Shown: positions 1 to 8,956, counted from the first letter of the stretch. The stretch: DNA of 64,000 bases from JBCCTX01 sp964468435 (GCA_964468435.1 CAYXVE010000017.1:1-64000), one strand, 5' to 3'. Program-made: numbers and translations. Notes: generated from the sequence alone by a model not told the origin.

Positions 1-1518
1 AGCAGCAGGATCAGCAGCATTGTGGATCACCTGCACACGTGCAGTTTGAGGCTCTTCTACTATTTGAGGTAATTCTACGACGGTACCGTCAGGCAGTACA
101 AACAGCAAGCCAAAGGAAGCACCATCCTGGTTGTTAGAGGGATCTACGAAACCAGAAGCAATCACGATTCCTGCAGCACCATTTAGCTCAGTCAGATCAG
201 CCTGGAAAGAAAACAACTCATTGTTGGGTTGATTTCCGGCAGTGATATCTACGACAAAATTCTTTGCAGCGAAAATGATATAGTCTTTGACGAAGTGCTG
301 ATAACCGATGTTGGGAATGATTAAGCGATCATCAAATTTGATACCTACACCAGGTGCGTCGGTGGATCCATGAAGGATCTGAACATCTACATTATATCCC
401 GCAATAGCAGATTCTCTAGCACCTTCTTTGATCAGCAGTGTAAATCCAGTCTCTTGTCCGATAGGATTCTCAGCAAAATCATCTGGATTCAATACACCAG
501 AAGCGACGATGTAGTAAGACGCACCAGCTTTCAGGCCAGCATTGAAAGAAGCGATACCATCTGCAATACTCTCACTATTTGGACCCGCAACAACAATTTC
601 CAGTTGTACTCCGGCTGGCAGGTCGATAAATGGGGTAGCTGTACGGAAGGTGAAATCATCAATTTTGATGGTATCACCTGGCGTTTTGACATAGATGTCT
701 ACAACTTCAGCAGCTGGATCGGCTGAGTTATGGATAACCTGAGCTCTGGCAGTAGCCTTCACAGGAAGTTCGATGACAGTTCCATCTGCTAGAACTGCGA
801 TCAGTCCAAACGCTGAACCATTCTGATTGGCAGCTGGGTTTACAAAACCAGAAGCCAGGATGGTTGCTGATCCTCCACCCAGGCCGGAAATATCCGCTGT
901 GAATGTGAATAGCGCATTTTCTGGGGCTCCAGCTGGAGTTACCTCTAGTTCATACACACCTGCAGGTACAGAGAGATAATCTGTAAAGTCTCCATAGGAA
1001 AATCCAGGTATAATTGTGTTTCCATTGGCATTAACTCCCACACGTGGAGCATCAGTAGATCCATGAAAAACGCGCAAGTCTACATTTTCTTCACTTGTAC
1101 CAGAAGTTCTGGCATTTGCAGCAAGGAAAAGGTTGAATGCAATGTCTTTGTGCTCTGGGTTGGCAGCAAAATCGTGAGATACAACACCGTTAGCTACAAC
1201 CTGGTATGTCTGTCCTTCTTCCAGTGTAATCCCATGAAATGCTTTGATCACCTGATGTGCGTTTTGGCTGTTGGCAGGTGCAACTATGATGTTGATAGGG
1301 GTTCCAGCAGGAAGATCTAGGAATCCAGTAGCAGTGCGGAATGCCACGTCGTCGAGTTTTACTTCAGTGCCGTGGTATTGGATATAGATATCCACCACCG
1401 CAGCAGCAGGATCAGCAGCATTGTGGATTACCTGAACGCTGGCATTCTGCGCCAGGAGTCCAGAAAATCCGCTGCTGCATAAAAGTGCAAATAGCAGAGT
1501 AATAAGTTTTCTTTTCAT
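1..1518 (-). CDS. Secreted DUF4397-repeat protein (C-terminus beyond left edge)
   Basis: An open frame runs on the minus strand from an ATG at 1516-1518 to the left edge without a stop (506 codons visible). It starts with a signal peptide (MKRKLITLLFALL..., likely cut near LLAQ, residues 1-23). The rest is built from long tandem repeats. Each opens with a VQVIHNAADPAA-type motif followed by VDIY, a later F-R-T-A-T segment, and a second half opening with V-R-V-F/ILHGSTDAP. This pattern is typical of DUF4397 domains, which occur in secreted Bacteroidota proteins of unknown function. Repeat starts are about 231 and 236 residues apart, and a third repeat begins at the very edge, so the protein is longer. 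A C-terminal T9SS sorting domain may lie outside. The function is unknown; a surface or adhesive role is a guess. Confidence 0.85.
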   Translation of the reverse strand, partial: MKRKLITLLFALLCSSGFSGLLAQNASVQVIHNAADPAAAVVDIYIQYHGTEVKLDDVAFRTATGFLDLPAGTPINIIVAPANSQNAHQVIKAFHGITLEEGQTYQVVANGVVSHDFAANPEHKDIAFNLFLAANARTSGTSEENVDLRVFHGSTDAPRVGVNANGNTIIPGFSYGDFTDYLSVPAGVYELEVTPAGAPENALFTFTADISGLGGGSATILASGFVNPAANQNGSAFGLIAVLADGTVIELPVKATARAQVIHNSADPAAEVVDIYVKTPGDTIKIDDFTFRTATPFIDLPAGVQLEIVVAGPNSESIADGIASFNAGLKAGASYYIVASGVLNPDDFAENPIGQETGFTLLIKEGARESAIAGYNVDVQILHGSTDAPGVGIKFDDRLIIPNIGYQHFVKDYIIFAAKNFVVDITAGNQPNNELFSFQADLTELNGAAGIVIASGFVDPSNNQDGASFGLLFVLPDGTVVELPQIVEEPQTARVQVIHNAADPAA

Positions 1519-1951
1519 AATAAGGTTTTTTGATATATAGTAAATAATAATAAGGCGTAATAGCGTGCAATTTTTTTTAATGAAAAATTTATTCAGTGAA
1601 AAAAGTAAATCAATTAACATTCATTTTACTGCTCTAAAACGATAATCTGAAAGATATCCCTACTATATTTTTTTTAAATCATTGCATTGTTGTCCCGAAG
1701 ATGGATTTAGGAGAGAAATAATGGGCTGTAGCCCGGTTTGGGATGTATGGCAACAATAGACAAAGTCCTTGAATATTTAACCAAATGATATTACCGATAT
1801 GGTCGATAGAAAATTTAATACATCTAAAATCACTCAATACCGAATTGAGCTGAAAGTAGGCTATGGTTTATGCGTTTTTAAAAATTGGCTCAGCATTGTT
1901 GAATACAATAACAAGTACTCGCAGGAATTTGACTTGTGAGACTTTTACTCC
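1519..1951. other. Intergenic stretch, no gene seen
   Basis: This 433-base AT-rich stretch lies between the start of the DUF4397 protein and the stop of the DUF4230 gene, both on the minus strand. It must hold the promoter of the DUF4397 gene, but I found no clean TAnnTTTG box. There are A/T runs near 1570-1600 and 1665-1680 and a short GGGCT/AGCCC inverted repeat near 1724-1735. The only open frame (1863-2045, +) has no recognisable product and overlaps the next gene. Confidence 0.5.
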
Positions 1952-2548
1952 TTACTCTTTTCTCAATGTGGGGCCTGGAAATTGTAATATGACCTTCTTT
2001 CCCGTGAGAGCTTCCAGAATAGGCGTGAGTGTTTGTTCACCCTGAATTCGCGTATTTTCCAGTACTTGTGATTGTCTTGCGGCCCGTTGGATTTCCAACT
2101 CTGCAATCTTATAAGCTTCATCTACCATTTCAGCTTCATTCCAGTAGGTAAACCAAGTTTCATATACCTTGGATTGCTGGTGGTCTACCTTGACGTAGCA
2201 TAATTCAGGTTCAGGGATCTGAATATATATGGTATCATTGAGAATTTGAATATCACTACTATCTACCTGAGCCAGGTCGATGCATCCCACAGCTTCACCT
2301 ACTACGATAAGCAGTATTTTCGGGTCGGGAAACCATTCGAGTATTTGTTCATGCTTTACGATATCCTTAAACTGGTATTTTACCAATTCAATTTTACCCA
2401 TCGCCTCCATTTTTTCTACAACCATATTGTGAACTGTCCTGGTAGGAGGTGGGTCTAGAGAGAAATCAAAGAGTGATCTATAAAATAACAGTCCAATGAT
2501 TATGAGTCCAGAAAATATTAATAATATAGTAAGCAGTATATTTTTCAT
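1952..2548 (-). CDS. DUF4230 membrane-anchored protein
   Basis: About 198 aa. It starts with one transmembrane anchor (MKNILLTILLIFSGLIIIGL) and continues with a DUF4230 domain: the GKIELVKYQFKDI segment, then LLIVVGEAVGCIDL, then PEPELCYVKVDHQQSKVY. The C-terminus is a charged helix (EAYKIAELEIQRAARQ) as usual in this family. I chose the ATG at 2546-2548, nine codons inside the longest frame, because the hydrophobic anchor begins directly there; the longer start at 2575 is possible. The neighbouring gene is divergent. The family is common in Bacteroidota and has no established function. Confidence in the family is high, in the start moderate. Confidence 0.8.
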   Translation of the reverse strand: MKNILLTILLIFSGLIIIGLLFYRSLFDFSLDPPPTRTVHNMVVEKMEAMGKIELVKYQFKDIVKHEQILEWFPDPKILLIVVGEAVGCIDLAQVDSSDIQILNDTIYIQIPEPELCYVKVDHQQSKVYETWFTYWNEAEMVDEAYKIAELEIQRAARQSQVLENTRIQGEQTLTPILEALTGKKVILQFPGPTLRKE

Positions 2549-2586
2549 GTTATTGATGCCAGTTTTTTTTATCATCTGAAATTTCC

Positions 2587-3465
2587 ATGAAAGACGTAAA
2601 TATGATTAAAATGTTCGTTACATCAGAGATTCACAGCTATAACAATTTCAACAAAATATTTGTATATATGCAAAGTCTTTCTTTAATACTGTTGTTTTCT
2701 TGCGGTACAGGGAATCTTTCTGCTCCAGGAAAACTTCGTTGTACGGGAAGAGAGAATCCAGGTATCATATTAACCAGAAATCCTCGTCTGAGTTGGCAGA
2801 TACCTCAAAATGCAGCAGTAAGTGCAGTTCAGATTCAAGTAGCAGCACTTCCCGAAATTTTACTTCGACATCGAGGTAATCTATGGGATACGGGTAAGAT
2901 GTCGTATCAGGATACCAGCATTATGTATCAGGGGGATACACTAGAATCAGAACATAAATATTACTGGCGAATAAGATATTGGGATGAACGTGACCAGATT
3001 TCCGAATATAGTGAAATAGCTCAATGGGAAATGGGACTGATAGATCATGAGGACTGGAAGAGTAAGTGGATTCATGTTGATTCAATCAATCACTCAAAGA
3101 AGCGCATATTGGGATTTAAAGAGCAGATAGAATCACTAAAAGAGGTAAGAAGAGCCAGGTTGTATTTGGAAAGTAGGGAAAGAATAGCGCCTGTACTATT
3201 TCGAGATGATTTTCAATTGATGCGATATGATAGTACAGGTACAGATAGTAGTATTTGCTATTCTTATGTGATAACCCCCTATATTTTCTGGGGAAATAAC
3301 TGTTTTGGGTTTAAGAGTATGGGAAAGGAATCTGTTTTTCGGGCTCAATTTACTGTATCCTATTATAATGGAGATACTATTTTGAGAAGTATCATGCCTT
3401 CAGATGTATTGAGCATGGATAATCAGGAAGGAGAGATAACACATGAAAGTCCTTGTTTGTGGTAA
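2587..3465 (+). CDS. Lipoprotein with rhamnosidase-type N-terminal domains only
   Basis: 292 aa from the first ATG. A hydrophobic segment ending LILLFSCGTG looks like a lipoprotein signal (Cys near residue 39). The start could also be M6 or M28; M28 would leave no positive charge before the h-region, so I keep the longer form. Residues ~50-155 resemble the fibronectin-like module opening GH78 alpha-L-rhamnosidases: NPRLSWQI, LWDTGKM, YYWRIRYWDE, WEMGLI, then DWKSKWI. Residues ~170-265 (RRARLYLESRE...) resemble the following rhamnosidase N-terminal beta-sandwich. The frame then stops: there is no (alpha/alpha)6 catalytic barrel and none downstream. It may bind carbohydrate or be a remnant. The family reading is by eye and moderately sure. 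Confidence 0.6.
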   Translation: MKDVNMIKMFVTSEIHSYNNFNKIFVYMQSLSLILLFSCGTGNLSAPGKLRCTGRENPGIILTRNPRLSWQIPQNAAVSAVQIQVAALPEILLRHRGNLWDTGKMSYQDTSIMYQGDTLESEHKYYWRIRYWDERDQISEYSEIAQWEMGLIDHEDWKSKWIHVDSINHSKKRILGFKEQIESLKEVRRARLYLESRERIAPVLFRDDFQLMRYDSTGTDSSICYSYVITPYIFWGNNCFGFKSMGKESVFRAQFTVSYYNGDTILRSIMPSDVLSMDNQEGEITHESPCLW

Positions 3466-3466
3466 G

Positions 3467-3490
3467 ATCCTTGAAAAAGGATTGATTTTG
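3467..3490 (+). terminator. Short hairpin after rhamnosidase-like lipoprotein
   Basis: A 6-bp perfect stem ATCCTT/AAGGAT with a GAAA loop begins directly after the stop codon and is followed by TGATTTTG. The T-tract is poor, so termination is plausible but weak. Confidence 0.3.
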
Positions 3491-3602
3491 AAACTCATTA
3501 ATTCCTGTAGAGGGTTGGGAAGATGTTAAGATAAACTCGAAAGTGATGTCCAATTTATGAGTTAGTCAATACGAGCAAAGCGTTATACGAAGCAAAAAAA
3601 GG

Positions 3603-3637
3603 AAAAGAGGAAGTCAATACGTAAGACTTCCTCTTTT
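3603..3637 (-). terminator. Strong hairpin terminator of the TPR gene
   Basis: A 13-bp perfect inverted repeat (AAAAGAGGAAGTC, 9-nt loop, GACTTCCTCTTTT) lies 27 bases past the stop of the TPR gene. On the minus strand the stem is followed by a T-rich run (bases 3594-3602). It is symmetrical enough to work in both directions and may also stop + strand transcripts from the lipoprotein gene. Confidence 0.7.
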
Positions 3638-3664
3638 GATTCTAACTATATTGAGCGCAATCAC

Positions 3665-5542
3665 TTATTTCCTACCTTGACTTTGCAGGGATTCACAGTA
3701 TTCCGTCAGCTGTTTTACGGTAGAATTATTGGGATCGATAGCTTCTACTTTTTCAATATAGGGCTGAGCGGCCTCACAATTGTTGTCGCCATCTTTACTG
3801 AAGTAATAGAAAGCGAGGTAAGAGTTAGCTGCAATGACTACGCTACGCTCAGACTTAGATAATTCAGAAGGTTCTTTTTCTTTCCAGATTTCAGCTGCTT
3901 CCATGGCAGGTTCTGCCATCAGCCATTGGTCTACAGTATCTCTACCGTCAATGGTCTGTGCGATCTGGAATCTGTAAAGCCAGATATTAGCATAGTCTTT
4001 TTTCAGTTCTGCCGCTTTCACGAAGTATTCATCTGCTTTTTCCAGTTTCTCTGCATAGTAATTAGCCATGCCTGCTTTGTAGTAATGTGCAAGTCCTACA
4101 GGTGCAGCCTTTTCGATGGCTTTTTCTCTGTAATAGGCTTCTTTTTCATAGATAGGAGTTAGGTCTTGTTCCATTTCTTCGATGATAGCGTCCTGTGCTT
4201 TGACGAAAGCTGCTTTCTCCTCCATTTTTTCTACCATTTCATTGGCCTTCTCGATGTTTTCTTCGGCCTTGAACTTTTCATATTGTTGAGCATATTCCTG
4301 ATATTCACTTACAGCCTCTTTTTTGGCGAGTTCTACCTTTCTGGTTTCTCTCTTAACCATATCAGCCTCTCTGTTGAATCCATCGGCAGTTTTTTCAAAA
4401 ATATCGCTGCGTTCAGGCTTCATTTCAATCACTCTCTCAAAGTTTTCGTCTGCTTTGTCAAACTCACCTTTATCCAGGAAAATTCTTCCGTAAGTCTCAT
4501 AGTCATCGGCAATACGGTACTCGGGAGCCTTCAGTTCAAAGTATTTTTCCATGTATTCCTGTGCCTTGTCAAGCTGTCCCAATTTTTGGTGAGACATCCC
4601 CAGCAGACGCAATTTAACGCCGGTAACGGTATCAAGACTGTAGAATTGGTCGATAGCTTCCTGGTAGTTACCACTCAGAAACAAGAATTTACCATAGTTA
4701 AGCTCAGCATTGAGGTCATTTTTTGTCAGTTGAAGATATTTTTCATAGTCCTCTCTACCTTGTGCATATCTGCCTGCACGCATCATCAGGTCTCCACGTA
4801 CCTGATAAGAAGGTGCGAAATCAGGAGCCTTTTCGATAGCTGTATTCAAAAACTCGAGTCCTCTATTGATAAGTTCTAACCGTTGATTTTTGGCCTCTTC
4901 TTCATCTCCTTCAATCTTGCTGGCTTCACTGATTTTTAATTCTCCGATACGTGTATAAGCAGGAATATAAGTAGGATCGATTTCAATAGCTGTTTCGTAC
5001 TGTTCCAATGCAAATTCACTAACACCGCGTGCATATTCGTAATCTCCAAGCATTACATAAGATTTGGGATCATTGGAATCTTCTGCCTGAGCCTGGCGTA
5101 GGAGTACCTCTGCATCTTTCAGTTTGCCAGCTTCCAGGTATTCTTTAGCAACAGCATATTTTACACGAATATCTTTTCCTTTATCATAATAGAGCGCTTG
5201 CTCTACAAATTCCTGAGCCTCACTAGACTTACCTTGCTGCAGACGAACCCGCGCCATTCCCACATGGTTTAGAGCAAATCTTTTTTTCTCATCAATCCCC
5301 TTCATAAACTGTTCTTCAGCGGACTCGTAGTCGCCGGATTCAAACAATGCTGTACCCAGCAGATAATATCCATAAGGGTCTTCAGCGGTTGCAACCTTAG
5401 GTCGCAGAGATTTTACTGCTTCATCTAGTGAATTTTTGAAGATGAGATCTTCTTCCTGTGACCAATCTACATCCTGAGCATTCAGTCCTGCTTGTCCTGC
5501 GAATAATAATGTTGCTGTAAGTAATAGCAAGCGTCTCAACAT
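3665..5542 (-). CDS. Periplasmic tetratricopeptide repeat protein
   Basis: 625 aa. It has an N-terminal signal peptide (MLRRLLLLTATLLFAGQAGL, likely cut after NAQ). Many TPR units follow from residue ~35 to ~400, with the typical G-Y-LLG-LF-GDY-A pattern, for example DPYGYYLLGTALFESGDYES. A long charged alpha-helical stretch rich in K/E lies near 390-450, then further TPR-like helices run to the end. It lies downstream of the PstS-like lipoprotein on the same strand. In many Bacteroidota this pair accompanies ExbB/ExbD/TonB genes, which are not seen here. The likely role is a periplasmic protein-binding scaffold; no enzymatic motif is visible. A TAnnTTTG box upstream suggests it also has its own promoter. 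Confidence 0.85.
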   Translation of the reverse strand: MLRRLLLLTATLLFAGQAGLNAQDVDWSQEEDLIFKNSLDEAVKSLRPKVATAEDPYGYYLLGTALFESGDYESAEEQFMKGIDEKKRFALNHVGMARVRLQQGKSSEAQEFVEQALYYDKGKDIRVKYAVAKEYLEAGKLKDAEVLLRQAQAEDSNDPKSYVMLGDYEYARGVSEFALEQYETAIEIDPTYIPAYTRIGELKISEASKIEGDEEEAKNQRLELINRGLEFLNTAIEKAPDFAPSYQVRGDLMMRAGRYAQGREDYEKYLQLTKNDLNAELNYGKFLFLSGNYQEAIDQFYSLDTVTGVKLRLLGMSHQKLGQLDKAQEYMEKYFELKAPEYRIADDYETYGRIFLDKGEFDKADENFERVIEMKPERSDIFEKTADGFNREADMVKRETRKVELAKKEAVSEYQEYAQQYEKFKAEENIEKANEMVEKMEEKAAFVKAQDAIIEEMEQDLTPIYEKEAYYREKAIEKAAPVGLAHYYKAGMANYYAEKLEKADEYFVKAAELKKDYANIWLYRFQIAQTIDGRDTVDQWLMAEPAMEAAEIWKEKEPSELSKSERSVVIAANSYLAFYYFSKDGDNNCEAAQPYIEKVEAIDPNNSTVKQLTEYCESLQSQGRK

Positions 5543-5606
5543 AGTCTTTGATTTAATGGTTTGTTAAATGATAGTGCCAATATTTATAAATCGTATAAGT
5601 ATTAAA

Positions 5607-5614
5607 CAAATATA
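5607..5614 (-). promoter_or_regulatory. Candidate -7 box for TPR gene
   Basis: The minus strand reads TATATTTG, a full match to the Bacteroidota -7 element TAnnTTTG, 64 bases upstream of the TPR start codon. No well-spaced -33 TTTG was found. Confidence 0.4.
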
Positions 5615-5668
5615 ATGTTAATTCTTTATGTCTCCTAACCAATATGTAATACAAATTTGCCCCTTTTA

Positions 5669-5688
5669 GATGTCGGTTAACTGACATC
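5669..5688. repeat. 20-nt near-perfect palindrome between PstS-like and TPR genes
   Basis: GATGTCGGTTAACTGACATC reads almost identically on both strands (one G-T pair). It sits 15 bases past the stop of the PstS-like gene and upstream of the TPR promoter box. It could be an operator or a weak terminator; the T-tract on the minus strand (TAAAAGG) is poor, which favours an operator or RNA-processing role. Confidence 0.5.
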
Positions 5689-5703
5689 AAATGCAAATTG
5701 TTG

Positions 5704-6711
5704 TCAGTTTTCAGGGAATCTCAACACTCTAGTGATAGCTCTTTCAGGTACAAGTCCAGCTTTATGAAATATTCGCTGACCTTCATCACTCGCCAGATGG
5801 GCTACAAAACCAGTTCCTAATCCAATCTTGGGTTCGCGTAGTATAGCATATATTTCTCTCGAGAGCGGATAGCAACCTTCACTAATCACTCCCTGATAGG
5901 GCTGGAAAAATCTCACGTCATACGTTTCGATAAAGGAACAACTATTGACGGCTTCCAGTTCCATAACCCTGATATCTTTGCGAAAACTAATGGCTTGTTG
6001 GTCATCCTGATCGCTAATCCATGCCAGACCGATAACGCCGATGGCGTTTGGTGTATTCGAGACATATTCCAGTACTTCAGGATTGGATTTTGCTGCAAAT
6101 GCATCACTCCGCAGTGCTTTGTCATTCAGGTAGTCTTCCTGTAAATACTTGACTGTACTGGATTTAGCATGATCAAAGGCCAGAATAATTTTTCCCAGGG
6201 AAGACTCGGGATTGATTTGGTCCCAGGTTTCGATTTTTCCAGTGAGTATTCCTTCAAGTTGTTCAGTCGTCAGTACACTATCCATATTGCTTTTATGGAT
6301 GATCAAGGCTACTGCATCAGTAGCTACATGACTGAATCTTTCTTTGGTACCCTGCTCTTCAAGAAACCTTCGCTCTGCAGCAGTTAGTTTTCTGCTGGAA
6401 ATAACGAGCCTTAATGAGTCTTGGGCAAGCATCGCATTAATAGCTTCCTCTCCAGGCAGGTATATAGCCTCTAATGAAGCATCTTCATACAAAAATTCAA
6501 AATTGTCTATCTCTGCCTCAATGATTGGACGATATGTCTCATCTACCACTATGGTAATATCACCGGCCGTACTAGACTCTTTCTGATAAGTTTTGGTGGT
6601 TCCAGGTTGTAGGGAATCACCCAATACAACACCATTGGATGTTGAGGGTGAACTACATGCAACTAATGCAACTAAACCTAACCAACTCGCCATTCTCATC
6701 AACTGATACAT
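5704..6711 (-). CDS. PstS-like substrate-binding lipoprotein
   Basis: 335 aa. It has a lipoprotein signal peptide (MASWLGLVALVACSS, lipobox VAC). The body has the PBP-like/PstS pattern: ITIVVDETYRPIIEAEI, a segment LVISSRKLTAAERRFLEEQG, then VALIIHKSN, ILTGKIETWDQI, and TPNAIGVIGLAWI. This is the family annotated as phosphate-ABC substrate-binding proteins, but no pstC, pstA or pstB is nearby. In Bacteroidota these orphan forms usually sit beside TonB-system genes and a TPR protein, as the TPR gene downstream does here (161-bp gap). Its ligand is unknown; phosphate is only a possibility. Several Met codons near the start (M1, M5, M7) are possible. Confidence 0.8.
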   Translation of the reverse strand: MYQLMRMASWLGLVALVACSSPSTSNGVVLGDSLQPGTTKTYQKESSTAGDITIVVDETYRPIIEAEIDNFEFLYEDASLEAIYLPGEEAINAMLAQDSLRLVISSRKLTAAERRFLEEQGTKERFSHVATDAVALIIHKSNMDSVLTTEQLEGILTGKIETWDQINPESSLGKIILAFDHAKSSTVKYLQEDYLNDKALRSDAFAAKSNPEVLEYVSNTPNAIGVIGLAWISDQDDQQAISFRKDIRVMELEAVNSCSFIETYDVRFFQPYQGVISEGCYPLSREIYAILREPKIGLGTGFVAHLASDEGQRIFHKAGLVPERAITRVLRFPEN

Positions 6712-6953
6712 AGTGTTCAGTTTATCATTCTAAATACTAAAGTTAATATTTTTCGTTTATTTTAACATCATTTTAACGCATCTATTTATTTGACTTACCT
6801 ATCACAGATACGTTTAAACATATTTTTTTTATTTTTTGCTTACGAAGAAGTGAAATTTGCCAAAATTCATAACAGATGTACCTAAAAAATTAAAAAATAA
6901 GTTTGTGCATGTGATTTTCTGGTTTGTAAAGTAGCTTTAATCATTTTATGTAC

Positions 6954-7442
6954 TTATTCTAATTTAAAGTCCCGTTTTCCACCTGATTTTTCTATCAATC
7001 TGGTTTCTTCAATTATGATGTGATGTGAGATGGCCTTGCACATGTCGTAGATGGTTAGTGCTGCGACAGAAGCACCTGTAAGGGCCTCCATTTCCACACC
7101 AGTTTTACCAGTAGTAGCCACCGTGCATTCTATGATGGCCTTGGAATGACCATCTGTTTCAATTTCAAAATGGATTCTTTCTATCTGAAGGGGGTGACAA
7201 AGGGGTATAAGATGGCCAGTCTGCTTAACAGCCATAGTACCTGCGAGCATAGCTGTCTGAAATACAGGCCCCTTTGGCATGTAAAGCTCTCCTGATTCCA
7301 TTTTTGTTAATATTTCTTCACCCAATGCGACGATACTGCGAGCTTTAGCTGCACGATGAGTTGCAGACTTATGACTGATATCTACTATTGATGCATTCCC
7401 CTGTGCGTCTATATGGGAAAATTCTTCTGTGCGATTTTCCAT
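6954..7442 (-). CDS. moaC: Cyclic pyranopterin monophosphate synthase MoaC
   Basis: 162 aa, the normal size for MoaC. It converts the MoaA product (3',8-cyclo-7,8-dihydro-GTP) to cyclic pyranopterin monophosphate in molybdenum cofactor synthesis. Visible signatures are GHLIPLCHPL (residues 76-85), GVEMEALTGASVAALTIYDM (115-134) containing the active-site Asp133, and the C-terminal KSGGK (residues ~153-157). It is divergent from moeA with a 160-bp gap, so the two may share a control region. No other Moco gene (moaA, moaD, moaE, mobA) lies in this window. Confidence 0.97.
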   Translation of the reverse strand: MENRTEEFSHIDAQGNASIVDISHKSATHRAAKARSIVALGEEILTKMESGELYMPKGPVFQTAMLAGTMAVKQTGHLIPLCHPLQIERIHFEIETDGHSKAIIECTVATTGKTGVEMEALTGASVAALTIYDMCKAISHHIIIEETRLIEKSGGKRDFKLE

Positions 7443-7602
7443 TTAATTCAGTAATATCTTATAATTTATCCTTCAATACAAACCTGACTCGCCAATGTGA
7501 TAACTATTTAGCAATTTCGCAATTCGATTATTCTTCAACAATTTTAAAAGAAAATTTACTAAATCCATATTAGCAGACAGACATCATACAAAAATCATCA
7601 TT

Positions 7603-8817
7603 ATGTTCAGTGTTCAGGAAGTTTTAGAAAAAATCTCCGCTACCAGCGTCCATTTGGGCGATGAATGGGTCTCAATTGATAAAGCTGAGGGTAGAATACT
7701 CAGGGAGCCAGTGAAAGCAGACAGGGATTTTCCGCCCTATCATCGAGTAACAATGGATGGAATTGCCATCAGGTACTCGGGATGGGCAAATGGTCTGCGT
7801 AGTTTCAGGCTTGCGGGCACTCAATTTGCCGGTGCTGAACAACAAACGCTACCCTCAGAGGATATGTGCATAGAAATCATGACAGGTGCGGTATGTCCTG
7901 ACGGAGCTGATACCATCTTAAGATACGAGGATCTGGAATTCGACAGAAATGCGTCTCCAGCAATTGCTTTTATCAAAACTGATGAAGTACAACCTGGGCA
8001 AAACATTCATCTTAAAGGTTCTGATCGCAGAGCTGAGGATGTACTGGTCGAGCCAGGTGTAAAAATAAGTGCTGCAGAGGTTGCTATTGCTTCTACAGTA
8101 GGTATGGCTAAAATTAAAGTAGCCCTATTACCTAGGATTGCGATCCTGTCTACTGGGGATGAATTGGTGGATGTCGATGAGACTCCACAGCCGCATCAAA
8201 TCCGAAGGTCCAATTCCTACATGTTACAGGCGGCACTTAGAACAATGGGTATTGATGCTACCACGCAGCATTTACCTGACGATCTAGTTATTATTGAAAA
8301 AGCCCTCTCAAACCTACTAAGAGCGCATGATGTATTGATCGTGAGTGGAGGGGTATCAAAAGGTAAAGCCGATCATATTCCGGAGATCCTGGAAAAGCTG
8401 GGCGTTTCCAAAATTTTTCACCGAGTAAGTCAGCGACCTGGAAAACCCTTCTGGTTTGGGCACCACAGCGAAGATCAGAAAGTTGTATTTGCATTACCCG
8501 GTAATCCGGTATCTTCTTTTGTGGGTTTTCACCGGTATATCAGGCCCTGGATATTTGATCAGATGGGGTTAGATTCAAAAGTAGAGGCTTATGCTCAACT
8601 TAGTGAAGCCTTTACTTTTCTTCCAGAGCTTACTTACTTTCTTTTGGTAAATGCCGTTACTGACCAGGAGGGACACTTCATAGCAAGACCTGTACCTGGA
8701 AGTGGTTCTGGAGATCTTGCTAACCTGCTGAACTGCAATGGATTCGTGGAGTTACCAGCTGGGAGATCCCATTTCGACAGAGGTGAGGTATTCCCCTATT
8801 TTCCTTACAGGTTTTGA
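7603..8817 (+). CDS. moeA: Molybdopterin molybdenumtransferase MoeA
   Basis: 404 aa, typical for MoeA, which inserts molybdate into adenylated molybdopterin. Visible are the N-terminal DFPPYHRVTMDGIAIR segment (the PxxxxSxMDGYA-type motif, here with T-M-D-G), the central EIMTGAVCPDGADTI, LSTGDELV, the MPT-binding VSGGVSKGKADHI, RPGKPFWFG and the FALPGNPVSSFVGF motif. The C-terminal beta-barrel domain IV is short but present. It is divergent from moaC. A hairpin terminator follows about 90 bases downstream. Only two Moco genes are clustered here. Confidence 0.95.
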   Translation: MFSVQEVLEKISATSVHLGDEWVSIDKAEGRILREPVKADRDFPPYHRVTMDGIAIRYSGWANGLRSFRLAGTQFAGAEQQTLPSEDMCIEIMTGAVCPDGADTILRYEDLEFDRNASPAIAFIKTDEVQPGQNIHLKGSDRRAEDVLVEPGVKISAAEVAIASTVGMAKIKVALLPRIAILSTGDELVDVDETPQPHQIRRSNSYMLQAALRTMGIDATTQHLPDDLVIIEKALSNLLRAHDVLIVSGGVSKGKADHIPEILEKLGVSKIFHRVSQRPGKPFWFGHHSEDQKVVFALPGNPVSSFVGFHRYIRPWIFDQMGLDSKVEAYAQLSEAFTFLPELTYFLLVNAVTDQEGHFIARPVPGSGSGDLANLLNCNGFVELPAGRSHFDRGEVFPYFPYRF

Positions 8818-8906
8818 AACGAAAAAAAAGCGAGACTCTTCTAAAAGTAATCAACAATGGAATTGTGCTGAAATGAAGGGATTAACTTCCCAGGAGGTAA
8901 AGATAC

Positions 8907-8949
8907 AAGTAGAGGAAGGCAACATTTGACACTTCCTCTGCTTATTTTT
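8907..8949 (+). terminator. Terminator after moeA, between convergent genes
   Basis: A 12-bp stem (AAGTAGAGGAAG / CTTCCTCTGCTT, one G-T pair) with a 13-nt loop is followed by ATTTTTT on the + strand. It lies between moeA and the convergent metF. Its core GAGGAAG/CTTCCTC is the same as in the hairpin at 3603-3637. Confidence 0.7.
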
Positions 8950-8956
8950 TGTAGCA

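Noticed and set aside
370..1320. Two + strand open frames opposite the DUF4397 gene
   Set aside because: They are shadows of the repeat protein on the minus strand and have no signal or domain pattern.
4166..4879. 237-codon + strand open frame opposite the TPR gene
   Set aside because: It is an antisense shadow of the clearly coding TPR gene, with low-complexity Phe/Ser-rich content.
5704..6711. Calling the PstS-like protein a phosphate transporter component
   Set aside because: No pstC/A/B genes are present; this orphan family's ligand is not known.
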